In this document: piece by piece, positions 24,649-32,067 of the stretch
Layout of the letters: each line of letters opens with the position of its first letter
How positions within the stretch are numbered: position 1 is the stretch's first letter
Origin: an uncultured Prevotellaceae bacterium
GTDB taxonomy: Bacteria; Bacteroidota; Bacteroidia; Bacteroidales; Muribaculaceae
Direction of reading: 5' to 3'
DNA: 42,017 nucleotides
Assembly: GCA_937916085.1 (NCBI GenBank)
Contig: CALGGO010000078.1
Location: 1 to 42,017 of the forward strand
Made by a program: the position numbers and the translations under genes
Notes under the pieces: generated by a model
What the model was told of the DNA's origin: nothing
Seen by the model: only the letters and a program-made list of their open reading frames with translations
Databases searched by the model: none

Positions 24649-25634
24649 TTCTCATTTTTACAAACAAGGAAGACGTTCATCCTACCCCAGTTATTGACAT
24701 TCTGAATAAGAGGGGTACTCCTGTGTTCCGCTTAAATTCTGAATGTCTTTTGACTGATTATGAATTTTGCTGGTGGAATGATTCCACCAAATGCGATTTC
24801 GTAATAAAGAATGTAAGTAGTGGCTTGACCGTCAAAGGCTCTGAGGTTACAGCTATTTGGGATAGGCGGCCAGAGAATCCAAAAGAATTGTTTGTAAAAA
24901 GCACAGACGAGATAAATAAGCTAAACTTAAATGAAGCAGCCGGTTTCTTGTCATTTATACGGTATTACTTGAAAGATGTTTTCTCTATTGGGAGTATTAT
25001 CAATGATAGATATGCCGCATCAAAAATGCTACAAACAAGAATAGCACAACAAGTAGGATTTAGTGTCCCATCGTCTTGTTTTTCAAATAGAAAAAAAAAC
25101 GTGATACTGTTTGGAAATCAGTTTTCAGATTTAATACTAAAACCGATTGACGGAGATAGTCTTGTGTGTGAAGATGATAAACAATACGTTTTCTATTCTA
25201 ATAAAATATCTTCAATCACATTAGAAGATATTCCTGAAGATGCTTTTTCGCAAACTGCTTGTTTTTTACAGAATTATATTGAAAAAGAATATGAAGTGAG
25301 AGTGACAGTTGTAGAAAATAATGTCTTCGCATGTAAAATTGATTCACAAGCCATGAAAGATAATCAAGGCAGAATTGATTGGAGACAGGGTTATGATTAC
25401 AATATCAAACATGAGATTATTACATTACCAAATGACATAGAAGTAAAATGTCTTGATTTTCTTAAAATTATGGGGTTAAATTTTGGGGCATTTGATTTTA
25501 TCGTAACACCTGATAATAAATATTTTTTCTTAGAGTGTAATCCTAATGGTCAATGGCTATGGATTGAATTATTAACTGGACAAAAAATATCCGAAAAAAT
25601 CGCAAATGCACTTGATAGAAGAATAACGGTATAA
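24645..25634 (+). CDS. Graspetide-type ATP-grasp ligase (MvdD-like)
   Basis: A 329-residue ATP-grasp enzyme. Features diagnostic of RiPP-modifying ligases are AIWDRRPENP (70-79, like the xWYRRP motif of microviridin enzymes), NDRYAASKMLQTRIAQQVGF (120-139) and the C-terminal ECNPNGQWLWIELLTG (297-312). ATP-grasp elements include LILKPIDGDS (163-172) and NFGAFDFIV with metal-binding E297 and N299. Family knowledge: these enzymes use ATP to join Glu/Asp side chains to Thr, Ser or Lys of a precursor peptide, giving macrocycles. The 4-base ATGA overlap with the preceding 87-codon gene points to that peptide as substrate. Base use is much richer in A/T than the core genes. No dedicated transporter or peptidase gene is adjacent. 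Confidence 0.88.
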   Translation: MILIFTNKEDVHPTPVIDILNKRGTPVFRLNSECLLTDYEFCWWNDSTKCDFVIKNVSSGLTVKGSEVTAIWDRRPENPKELFVKSTDEINKLNLNEAAGFLSFIRYYLKDVFSIGSIINDRYAASKMLQTRIAQQVGFSVPSSCFSNRKKNVILFGNQFSDLILKPIDGDSLVCEDDKQYVFYSNKISSITLEDIPEDAFSQTACFLQNYIEKEYEVRVTVVENNVFACKIDSQAMKDNQGRIDWRQGYDYNIKHEIITLPNDIEVKCLDFLKIMGLNFGAFDFIVTPDNKYFFLECNPNGQWLWIELLTGQKISEKIANALDRRITV

Positions 25635-25655
25635 CAAAATAAAAACAACGATACT

Positions 25656-26840
25656 ATGACACAATTAGAGACTTTATTAAAACAAGTTTCTCGAATTGTT
25701 ATTAGAGACAAAACGCAACAAGAAGAGAAACGTAAACGAGGTGAAGACTTCAATATATTCAGTGTACTAGGACTCTCAACAAGTGAGGTCAGATTACACT
25801 CGGCATTTTTGGCAGTACTTCTAAATCCGAATGGAAATCATGGGTTAAGAGATAAGTTCCTAAGATGCTTTCTAGAAACTATTGTTAAACGAGTTGAACC
25901 CCATTTTGAGCTTGAATCAGGAACAGCAATTGCAAATTCTGAATACTGTATTGGACAAATAACCGAAGACTATACTGAAGGTGGACGTATTGATATATTG
26001 ATTAAAGACAAAAACAATCATGCTATTGTCATTGAAAATAAAATTTATGCTGGAGAACAAGAAAAGCAACTTATTCGTTATCAAAATTATGCGATTAAGA
26101 ACTCTATAAATTTCGTTCTACTTTATTTAACATTAGATAGAAAGCAAGCTAGTGAATTTTCTACTGATAATCAAGTAAGTTATAAATGTATTAGCTATAA
26201 AGATGATATTATTCCATGGTTGCAAAAATGCATTGGCATTGCTGCATTATACCCACAAGTTAGAGAAATCGTTGCACAATATAAATTAAACTTAGAAAAA
26301 TTATTAGGAATTATGAACAAAACAAACGAGACACAAGAACTTTTGCGTATAATGTCATCACACTCAAGGGAAGTTGAGAAGATAGTAATGGCACAAAATG
26401 ATTATCGTAAATATATTTTTGAAAAATTTGCCTTGCCAAAACTTAAAGAATTTGCTCAAAATAATAATCTCATTTGTGAAACAAGTAATCTTTTTGCTCC
26501 TCGTGGAGAAAGAGGTATTTTCTTCTATCGTAAGCAATGGAAGAGCATGGCCATCTGTCTATGGAGCGATCACTCAGGAGAATGGGAATTTTACTTTGGC
26601 ATATCTAATTATACTAATTGTGATATGAGTCAGTTCCCTAAAATACAGTTAGGTTCATTTGATAAAAGCCCACTTGATAATTGGCCAAATGGCTATAAAT
26701 ATTTAGAGAAATATAGCAACTGGGATTTTGCTGATGGGACACTAACAGCTATGATTGAAGGAGATTTTGTTAAATATATTTCCGAGCAAGTAAACATTAT
26801 TCTTGATGAAATTGACCATAAGAACATTAAGATGATTTAA
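25656..26840 (+). CDS. PD-(D/E)XK nuclease-fold protein (PDDEXK_4-like)
   Basis: A 394-residue protein. The nuclease core is clear: HSAFLAVLLNPNG (48-60), RIDILIKDKNNHAIVIENKI (111-130, with D113 and the E127-x-K129 pair) and the QLIRYQNY helix (138-145). This is the pattern of the PD-(D/E)XK family known as PDDEXK_4. The C-terminal half (about 230-394) includes RKQWKSMAICLWSDHSGEW and is not recognised. Family knowledge: members are predicted DNA endonucleases, often next to mobile or defence genes, with few tested. It begins 21 bases after the ligase gene, so it is almost certainly in the same transcript. Why a nuclease-fold protein would accompany a peptide ligase is unknown. Confidence 0.85.
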   Translation: MTQLETLLKQVSRIVIRDKTQQEEKRKRGEDFNIFSVLGLSTSEVRLHSAFLAVLLNPNGNHGLRDKFLRCFLETIVKRVEPHFELESGTAIANSEYCIGQITEDYTEGGRIDILIKDKNNHAIVIENKIYAGEQEKQLIRYQNYAIKNSINFVLLYLTLDRKQASEFSTDNQVSYKCISYKDDIIPWLQKCIGIAALYPQVREIVAQYKLNLEKLLGIMNKTNETQELLRIMSSHSREVEKIVMAQNDYRKYIFEKFALPKLKEFAQNNNLICETSNLFAPRGERGIFFYRKQWKSMAICLWSDHSGEWEFYFGISNYTNCDMSQFPKIQLGSFDKSPLDNWPNGYKYLEKYSNWDFADGTLTAMIEGDFVKYISEQVNIILDEIDHKNIKMI

Positions 26841-26881
26841 GATAATCGTTCTATATCAAAAACTTAATATATTATTAAATT

Positions 26882-28114
26882 ATGAGCTTTATAAATAAAC
26901 TACTTTCCATATTTTCTGACCATGAAGATCAGGAAAGATATGAGGACAATGACTATGACATCAATTTAGATGATGATTATAGCATGGACTATGAGAATGA
27001 CGATGATGAGGATGATGGCATGTCGTTAGACGAGGTTGAAAGATTTGGCAAAGCATTAGAGAAATTTTACTCTCGTCTATCAGAAAAAGAGAGAGAGGAC
27101 GATGACCTTGATGAGGCGATTAACAACCTTAATGAGCAGTTTTTTGAGGGAAAAATCAAAAATCCTGAAAAAGCATTATCTGATATGTATAAGGAATGGA
27201 AGTCATCTAAAGCTACACGCAAAATAAAAAAAGGTAATGCTCGAAAAGCAATAATTGACAAATTATGGCATTTTGACGAGCTTACCTATGAGCAAAAAGA
27301 AGATTTGAATGATTCTCTCGACCAATTAAAAGAAAGTGATGAGGATGAAATAGATAAGATAATTAAATACTGGTTTGACAACAAGATTCTTGATGAAGAC
27401 AAGTTTCAAGTAATCAACAATCTCACTTCTAATATTAAATCCTGGAATTGGTTTCCTGACTTTGGTCCAATAGAAGAAGTACCATTGACAGAAGACAATT
27501 ATAAAATGTGGAAACTAATCTTAGAGAATAAAGAAACAAATTGGGAGTTTTATTCTGACTATCTTGAAAATGCCGATTTCTTTATGCGTTATTGGAAAGA
27601 AAGTGGTAACGTCCCAAAGCCGATTGACTGTGACGACATGATTGTAAATCGTCCTTGTTTTCTGAATTTACGTCTTCAATTAGCAACACCACATTTCCAC
27701 ATGAAAAAAAGATATTTTGACAAGACTTGTTTGCAGGAAGCAATTGTTTATCTTTTTGATGACAGTCTTGAATATATAGCTGATGAAGGACACGTATGCA
27801 TAAACTATACAGACATGATTGATGTCAGTTTAAACAACTGGGATACTATCCATTGGACAAGGGAAAGAATATCTGATTGGATAAGCAATGAAAGATATGG
27901 AAATGGCAATCGCAAACCATGCCCAGACGACCCAGAACCAGAACTATTGGAAATAACAATTAGAGACGGCAAGAAAATATATTTTACAAGAGGGCGACTT
28001 TCAAGACAATGTAAAGAAGGAGAGAAAGGTTATCGGTTATACTCCCTTTTAGAGATGCGAGCACTAATTTTTTATCTAAGACTAAGATATGTCAAGAGTC
28101 AACAAAACAATTAA
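26882..28114 (+). CDS. Acidic protein of unknown function
   Basis: A 410-residue protein with a strongly acidic N-terminal part (about 13-55, many Asp/Glu runs such as NDDDEDDG). A helical middle rich in Glu and Lys follows (DDLDEAINNLNEQF, then DELTYEQKEDLNDSLDQL). The last third is more globular, with aromatic residues (NWFPDFGPIEEVP, WDTIHWTRERISDW) and a final basic segment GRLSRQCKEGEKGYRLYSLL. No signal peptide, membrane helix or catalytic motif is visible. It lies 41 bases after the nuclease-fold gene and 15 before the membrane-protein gene, in the A/T-rich run. I do not recognise a family. The acidic N-terminus could mimic nucleic acid or bind a basic partner; this is speculation. Confidence 0.65.
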   Translation: MSFINKLLSIFSDHEDQERYEDNDYDINLDDDYSMDYENDDDEDDGMSLDEVERFGKALEKFYSRLSEKEREDDDLDEAINNLNEQFFEGKIKNPEKALSDMYKEWKSSKATRKIKKGNARKAIIDKLWHFDELTYEQKEDLNDSLDQLKESDEDEIDKIIKYWFDNKILDEDKFQVINNLTSNIKSWNWFPDFGPIEEVPLTEDNYKMWKLILENKETNWEFYSDYLENADFFMRYWKESGNVPKPIDCDDMIVNRPCFLNLRLQLATPHFHMKKRYFDKTCLQEAIVYLFDDSLEYIADEGHVCINYTDMIDVSLNNWDTIHWTRERISDWISNERYGNGNRKPCPDDPEPELLEITIRDGKKIYFTRGRLSRQCKEGEKGYRLYSLLEMRALIFYLRLRYVKSQQNN

Positions 28115-28129
28115 TAAAATTTTATCAAT

Positions 28130-29029
28130 ATGGAAGCTAATAATTCAAAAACAGCGAGTAATCTTAGAAACATTAAAAACAAAACCAACTTTTTTGGTTC
28201 CATCATCAAGAAGCTTTCTAAAGGCGACAAAGACAGAGAAATGTTTTGGTGGGACATTTTCAAACGTTATGAAGTCACAATAGGTATTTGCATAGGTATA
28301 ATTCTTGCAATTATAGTTACTGCGATCCTTTACCCAATAATTGTGGCCGACAACAATGCAATGCAAAACAAGTTTTTTAATGGCTTCTTTGGATTTCTTG
28401 GTGCCATTTTTGGAGGTGGTTTATTCTTCTCTTTGTTTCTTGCCGGGCTTATGGTGTTTCCTTTCTTTCACTTGACAAAAGGAACAGGAGAAAGTGCAAC
28501 ATTCAGCCCTCACAGGCGATATGATATAGGCCCAGCAAGATTAGGCTTCGCCAATTTATTATGCATTGGAGGGATTATCATTATATTTTATGCCATAATA
28601 CGACTTTGCTATAAATGCATCTATATATCAAACGTTATTGGAATCATCATTGCTTGTTTATTTATTATCCTACTCATTGTGGCTGCCATAAACGCTATCA
28701 GTTATGGAAACTGGCGATTTGACTGGGCGATAGACAATCAGGATCTAATATATAGTAGATATGACAAATACAGAACCTCAAATGTGTATTTCGCATCCGA
28801 AAGAATGCAATGGAAACATTTGAGATGGTATAAAATGATGGTGGCAATTGTACTTCTCGCAGGGCCGTCTATCTTAGGAACTTCATATATTTTGACAACA
28901 AGCCACCACTCTCAAAAGAAACACCACTCTCAAAAGACAGAAATAATAGAAAGAAAAGAAGCAAAACTAATAGAAGAGACAAAACCAATATCAGATAATT
29001 CAAAACCAGCAAAATCGGCTCCGCGGTAG
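28130..29029 (+). CDS. Multi-pass membrane protein ending at the islet junction
   Basis: A 299-residue protein. A polar N-terminus is followed by hydrophobic segments near 50-73, 85-113, 142-160, 167-188 and 238-257 (for example VTIGICIGIILAIIVTAILY). The tail carries a repeated HHSQK. There are no motifs of a known transporter. It is last in the A/T-rich run and could be the export or membrane part of the system, but that is inference. The final codons S-A-P-R and the TAG stop are supplied by the start of the mmdB-tail copy at 29014, read in another frame. The natural C-terminus may therefore have been cut at the junction; the cytoplasmic tail is probably dispensable. Confidence 0.7.
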   Translation: MEANNSKTASNLRNIKNKTNFFGSIIKKLSKGDKDREMFWWDIFKRYEVTIGICIGIILAIIVTAILYPIIVADNNAMQNKFFNGFFGFLGAIFGGGLFFSLFLAGLMVFPFFHLTKGTGESATFSPHRRYDIGPARLGFANLLCIGGIIIIFYAIIRLCYKCIYISNVIGIIIACLFIILLIVAAINAISYGNWRFDWAIDNQDLIYSRYDKYRTSNVYFASERMQWKHLRWYKMMVAIVLLAGPSILGTSYILTTSHHSQKKHHSQKTEIIERKEAKLIEETKPISDNSKPAKSAPR

Positions 29030-29119
29030 CCGCCGGTGTCCTCCTCGGCTTCCTCGGATAATAGAACGCTATCCCTTAATTTAAATAATGTGTGCCCCCA
29101 CAAGCGGCACACATTATTT
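29014..29119 (+). repeat. mmdB 3' end and terminator: right copy of islet flank
   Basis: The copy encodes the same 15 C-terminal residues and stop as mmdB. It carries seven coding substitutions against 21128-21234, all synonymous, and retains the terminator with identical arms and loop. It has no start codon and is not expressed as a gene. Confidence 0.95.
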
Positions 29120-29121
29120 TT
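29084..29121 (+). terminator. Intrinsic terminator in the right flank copy
   Basis: AATAATGTGTGCC (29084-29096) pairs with GGCACACATTATT (29106-29118) and is followed by T residues. It would end transcription of the A/T-rich operon. Confidence 0.88.
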
Positions 29122-29147
29122 GAATTGCACAATATGTCAAGAGGTCG

Positions 29148-29185
29148 TGAGGTATCGCCTCAAGAGAATTGGCACGCGTTTTGCT
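29148..29185 (+). promoter_or_regulatory. Sigma-54-type promoter before the DUF445 gene
   Basis: TTGGCACG (29169-29176), 4 bases, TTGCT (29181-29185) matches the -24/-12 consensus TGGCACG-N4-TTGCW at every fixed base. It lies about 56 bases upstream of the ATG at 29242. A 15-base palindrome TGAGG-N5-CCTCA (29148-29162) sits just before it and may be a regulator site. No standard -7 box is seen in this spacer. Confidence 0.65.
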
Positions 29186-29241
29186 TTATTGACGACTGAT
29201 AACTGGCGGACTTGGCAGGCCTTGTCCCTACAAAAACTATC

Positions 29242-30165
29242 ATGAACGCAATTCTTCAATACATATCTGGCCCAGCGCTTGGCGCGGTGATTGGGTATAT
29301 CACTAACGACATTGCCATAAGGATGCTTTTCCGCCCTCACACGGCGAAGTATATTTGTGGCGTGCATGTGCCGTTCACTCCTGGCATAATCCCCAAGGAG
29401 AAGGGGCGCATCGCCAGCGCCATTGGCGGCGCCATCAGCGAGAACCTGATGAACAAGGAAGTGCTAGAGAAGACACTGCTCAGCGACGAGATGCTCGACA
29501 AGATTAGAACCGCCATCGACGAGTTTTTCTTCGCTCAACTCAATAACGACGAGACGGTGGAGCAGTTTTCCGCCCATTACCTCACCCACGAGGAGATTGC
29601 CGCGATGCGCGAGAGCACGTGCGACGAGATTGCCAAGCTCATCACCGCCAAGCTGAGAGACCGAGCCATAGGCACCACTATCGCCCACGCCGCCACACAG
29701 CATGTGATCGAGAAGACGCGATCAAGTGTTGCGGGGAAAATCCGCGCCGAGAAGCTCATTGAAGCCGTCGCCTCGCCCCTCGAGAGCCGCCTAGCGTCGC
29801 ACATCAACGAGGTGCTGCACGACCAAGCGCCTAGCATGGCGACAAAAATCGTCTATACCGAGGCCGACAAACTCCTGTCCATGCCCATGCGGCAACTCTT
29901 TGAAGGACATGAGCAACAGCTAGAGCAAGCCAAAAGCAGCATCGTGAGCATCTACCGCACCATCATCAGCGACCACCTGCCTCGCATCCTCGAGAGCATC
30001 AACATAAGCAAAATCGTTGAGACTCGAATCCAAGAGATGGACATGAAAGAGGCTGAACAAATCATCTTCTCTGTCATGCACAAGGAATTGCGCGCCATCG
30101 TGTGGCTCGGCGCCCTACTCGGCTCCATCATGGGAACAATTATGATGTTTAATGCGCTTTGCTGA
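29242..30165 (+). CDS. DUF445-family membrane protein
   Basis: A 307-residue protein from the ATG at 29242; an upstream TTG gives a 10-residue extension without support. It shows the DUF445/YheB pattern: an N-terminal hydrophobic segment with GAVIGYITNDIAIRMLFRP, then FTPGIIPKEKGRIASAIGGA. A long amphipathic helical body (many Glu/Lys/Arg) follows, and a C-terminal membrane helix (IVWLGALLGSIMGTIMMF). Family function is not firmly known; membrane or envelope-associated roles have been suggested. It follows the right mmdB-tail copy and is preceded by a sigma-54-like promoter, which would tie expression to an enhancer-binding regulator. It is convergent with the LuxR-type gene at 30281. Confidence 0.85.
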   Translation: MNAILQYISGPALGAVIGYITNDIAIRMLFRPHTAKYICGVHVPFTPGIIPKEKGRIASAIGGAISENLMNKEVLEKTLLSDEMLDKIRTAIDEFFFAQLNNDETVEQFSAHYLTHEEIAAMRESTCDEIAKLITAKLRDRAIGTTIAHAATQHVIEKTRSSVAGKIRAEKLIEAVASPLESRLASHINEVLHDQAPSMATKIVYTEADKLLSMPMRQLFEGHEQQLEQAKSSIVSIYRTIISDHLPRILESINISKIVETRIQEMDMKEAEQIIFSVMHKELRAIVWLGALLGSIMGTIMMFNALC

Positions 30166-30280
30166 ATGCGGAATGCAGAATGCGGAATTTTCTGACAACT
30201 GACAACTGATAACTGAAAACTAGCGCGAAGCGCGACAATCTAGCAAGCAAAGCGAGCGGCTAACTAGCGAAGCGGCAAAC
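30166..30280. repeat. Tandem plus palindromic repeats between convergent genes
   Basis: It contains GAATGCG/GAATGCA units (30166-30186) and AACTGAC/AACTGAT units (30195-30220). GC-rich palindromic repeats follow with the GCGCGAAGCGC core and GAGCGGCTAACTAGCG (30254-30269), ending exactly before the stop codon at 30281. Confidence 0.85.
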
Positions 30281-30820
30281 TCAAACAATTCCATTCATCA
30301 TGGCGTAGAACGTTAAGCCTGAGATGCTTTTTATGCCGAGTTTGGCGGTGAGGTTCTTGCGGTGCGTGAGCACTGTATTGATGCTAATGTTTAGCTCCTG
30401 CGCTATCTCTTTATTGATTTTCCCTAACGCGATAAGCCTGAGCACTTCCATCTCGCGTTGTGACAGGCTGTTAGTTGTATTTTTTTCTTCTTCATGCCCT
30501 CCAGTAAGAAAGGAGTTGATTGCATTGATGATGTCACTCTCGTTATCACCAACGCACAATGTCTGGAAATCGTCATTTGGGTTGTGGTCGTGAGTAAGCA
30601 ACACGGTTTTTGCCTTGCGAGGCAAGAAGAAGCCGAGATTAGCAATGAGAGTCGCAGAATCGACAAAGAACAGGTGCGGCTCTTTGGTGGAGACGAAAGA
30701 GTGGATATAGTGCTCATCGTCAATGTAAGCACTAATGCCAAACGCCGCCTCAAAGATACTCCTCAGCCCGATGGCTTTGAGCGTGTCGCTGGTCAATATG
30801 ATAACCTTATAGTCGCTCAT
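30281..30820 (-). CDS. LuxR-type regulator with degenerate receiver
   Basis: A 179-residue protein. The C-terminal LuxR helix-turn-helix is clear: LSQREMEVLRLIALGKINKE, then IAQELNISINTVLTHRKNL. The N-terminal half (1-108) has a receiver-like layout and keeps an Asp at the usual phosphorylation place (D54, FFVDS). However, the N-terminal acidic pair is missing, and ILTSDTLKA takes its place. It may therefore respond to something other than phosphotransfer. It overlaps the upstream ScdA-like gene by 4 bases (ATGA), implying coupled translation and a functional pair. No sensor kinase is adjacent. Family knowledge: NarL/LuxR-type DNA-binding activator or repressor; the regulon cannot be read here. 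Confidence 0.85.
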   Translation of the reverse strand: MSDYKVIILTSDTLKAIGLRSIFEAAFGISAYIDDEHYIHSFVSTKEPHLFFVDSATLIANLGFFLPRKAKTVLLTHDHNPNDDFQTLCVGDNESDIINAINSFLTGGHEEEKNTTNSLSQREMEVLRLIALGKINKEIAQELNISINTVLTHRKNLTAKLGIKSISGLTFYAMMNGIV

Positions 30821-31503
30821 CTTTGAATAAGAGCCTGAGAGATAGGCATGAGGATGCGGTTACGTATTCGGTTGTTCTGCTTGATATCCTTCTTGAGCGA
30901 GAAGATGGCTGTGACGACGGCATACCCCAAGTTGTGGTCGTAGTCGCCCTTGAGATGCACGATGAGCATGTTAATGAGGTCATCGATTTTCTCCTCTATC
31001 GGGTCGTTGAAGTCCTCAACATCCATCACAGGACTTGGCATCTTGCCTATCGATTTCATCTCGTTCATCGCGATGGCGGGAAACCACTTGTTGCGGTCGT
31101 GCTCAATGCGTTGCAGCAGTTCGGTCTTCACCTCGTCGAAGAACTGGCGCATGAGCACCAAGTTGCTGTTCTGCGCAGGAGTCTTGCTAATGAGGAACGC
31201 GAAATGCCGCTCAATATTTGGTATCACGTTTTTCTCGTAATACTCGTTGGTCTTAGCGAGGTAATCGATGATTTTTGACGCGCTGAAAGCAAGCAGAGCG
31301 GTTTGCGGAAAGTAATTCTCGTTGATGTATGTGTTGAGAATCGTGGTGAAGAAATACACATCTATGCCATGCTCTTGGCAAGCGTCACCTATGCGAGCGT
31401 CGCCCACACCCAGAGAGATGCCGAACCTGTCGAGAACGGTTATCGTTGATGGCTCTTGCAAGATAACATCGCAAAGCTTAGTGTCTTGATTAATTAAAGT
31501 CAT
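30817..31503 (-). CDS. ScdA/RIC-like protein (hemerythrin-like)
   Basis: A 228-residue protein. The N-terminal 55 residues follow the ScdA_N pattern (LCDVILQEPSTITVLDRFGI, then DACQEHGID), although the double Cys of the classic domain is absent. The helical remainder has spaced histidines (ERHFAFLI, EHDRNKW, VHLKGDYDH), compatible with a hemerythrin-like di-iron bundle as in YtfE/ScdA iron-sulfur repair proteins, but ligands are incomplete by eye. Classic members repair iron centres after nitrosative or oxidative damage. It overlaps the 3' end of the formyl-THF cyclo-ligase gene by 14 bases and the LuxR gene by 4, so the three are one operon. A sensor role for the LuxR partner is plausible. 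Moderate certainty. Confidence 0.65.
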   Translation of the reverse strand: MTLINQDTKLCDVILQEPSTITVLDRFGISLGVGDARIGDACQEHGIDVYFFTTILNTYINENYFPQTALLAFSASKIIDYLAKTNEYYEKNVIPNIERHFAFLISKTPAQNSNLVLMRQFFDEVKTELLQRIEHDRNKWFPAIAMNEMKSIGKMPSPVMDVEDFNDPIEEKIDDLINMLIVHLKGDYDHNLGYAVVTAIFSLKKDIKQNNRIRNRILMPISQALIQR

Positions 31504-32050
31504 GATTTAATGGTAATGATTTAAACGATTTTGTCACAACAAATTGCGCTGGCAGGTCGTGTGGCTCGACGGGGATGTGTTCCACCAGCTGGCAGTCGAA
31601 GCACACGGCAACAGTCACGGCATGAGTCTGAGCCAAAAATCTGTCATAGAAGCCCTTGCCACGCCCCAAGCGGTTGCCCTGGCGGTCGAACGCCACTCCA
31701 GGGACGATAACAAGGTCAATAGCGGCAGGATCCACACTGTCATTGCCCTCTGGCTCCATAATGTCATAACTGCCTTTGTGCAGCATTCCAGGCTGATACC
31801 TGATGATGTCGAGGTCATCGCCATTGACTCGTGGCAGAAATATGCTCTTGTCCTCAGCCCATCGCTCAATGATGTCGTGAGTGGGAATCTCGTCGGTCAG
31901 CGACGCGAAAAGCATGACATTTTGGCTTTTCTTGAAGATATCGCTTTGCTCAATGTGATTAAATACATAGCGAGCCTCGCTTAGTTTTTCTTCGGCACTC
32001 ATTTGAGCGACGAGATTCTTGATGTACTTTCTAAGTTCTTTCTTGGTCAT
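31490..32050 (-). CDS. 5-formyltetrahydrofolate cyclo-ligase
   Basis: A 186-residue 5-FCL from the ATG at 32050. An in-frame TTG at 32071 overlaps the ctpA stop and is less likely. Motifs are the basic N-terminus TKKELRKYIKN, LFASLTDEIPTHD, LVIVPGVAFDRQGNRLGRGK and GFYDRFL (ATP/substrate site). Family knowledge: it converts 5-formyl-THF to 5,10-methenyl-THF with ATP, recycling folate. It lies 17 bases after ctpA and overlaps the next gene. Usual length. Confidence 0.93.
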   Translation of the reverse strand: MTKKELRKYIKNLVAQMSAEEKLSEARYVFNHIEQSDIFKKSQNVMLFASLTDEIPTHDIIERWAEDKSIFLPRVNGDDLDIIRYQPGMLHKGSYDIMEPEGNDSVDPAAIDLVIVPGVAFDRQGNRLGRGKGFYDRFLAQTHAVTVAVCFDCQLVEHIPVEPHDLPAQFVVTKSFKSLPLNHDFN

Positions 32051-32067
32051 AGCGGAAGCCTCTTTTG

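Noticed and set aside
21240..29029. Prophage or integrative conjugative element
   Set aside because: No integrase, capsid, relaxase or conjugation genes are present; only the flank duplication hints at integration.
29020..29060. Coding use of the right mmdB-tail copy
   Set aside because: No start codon and only 15 codons; it is a duplication remnant, not a gene.
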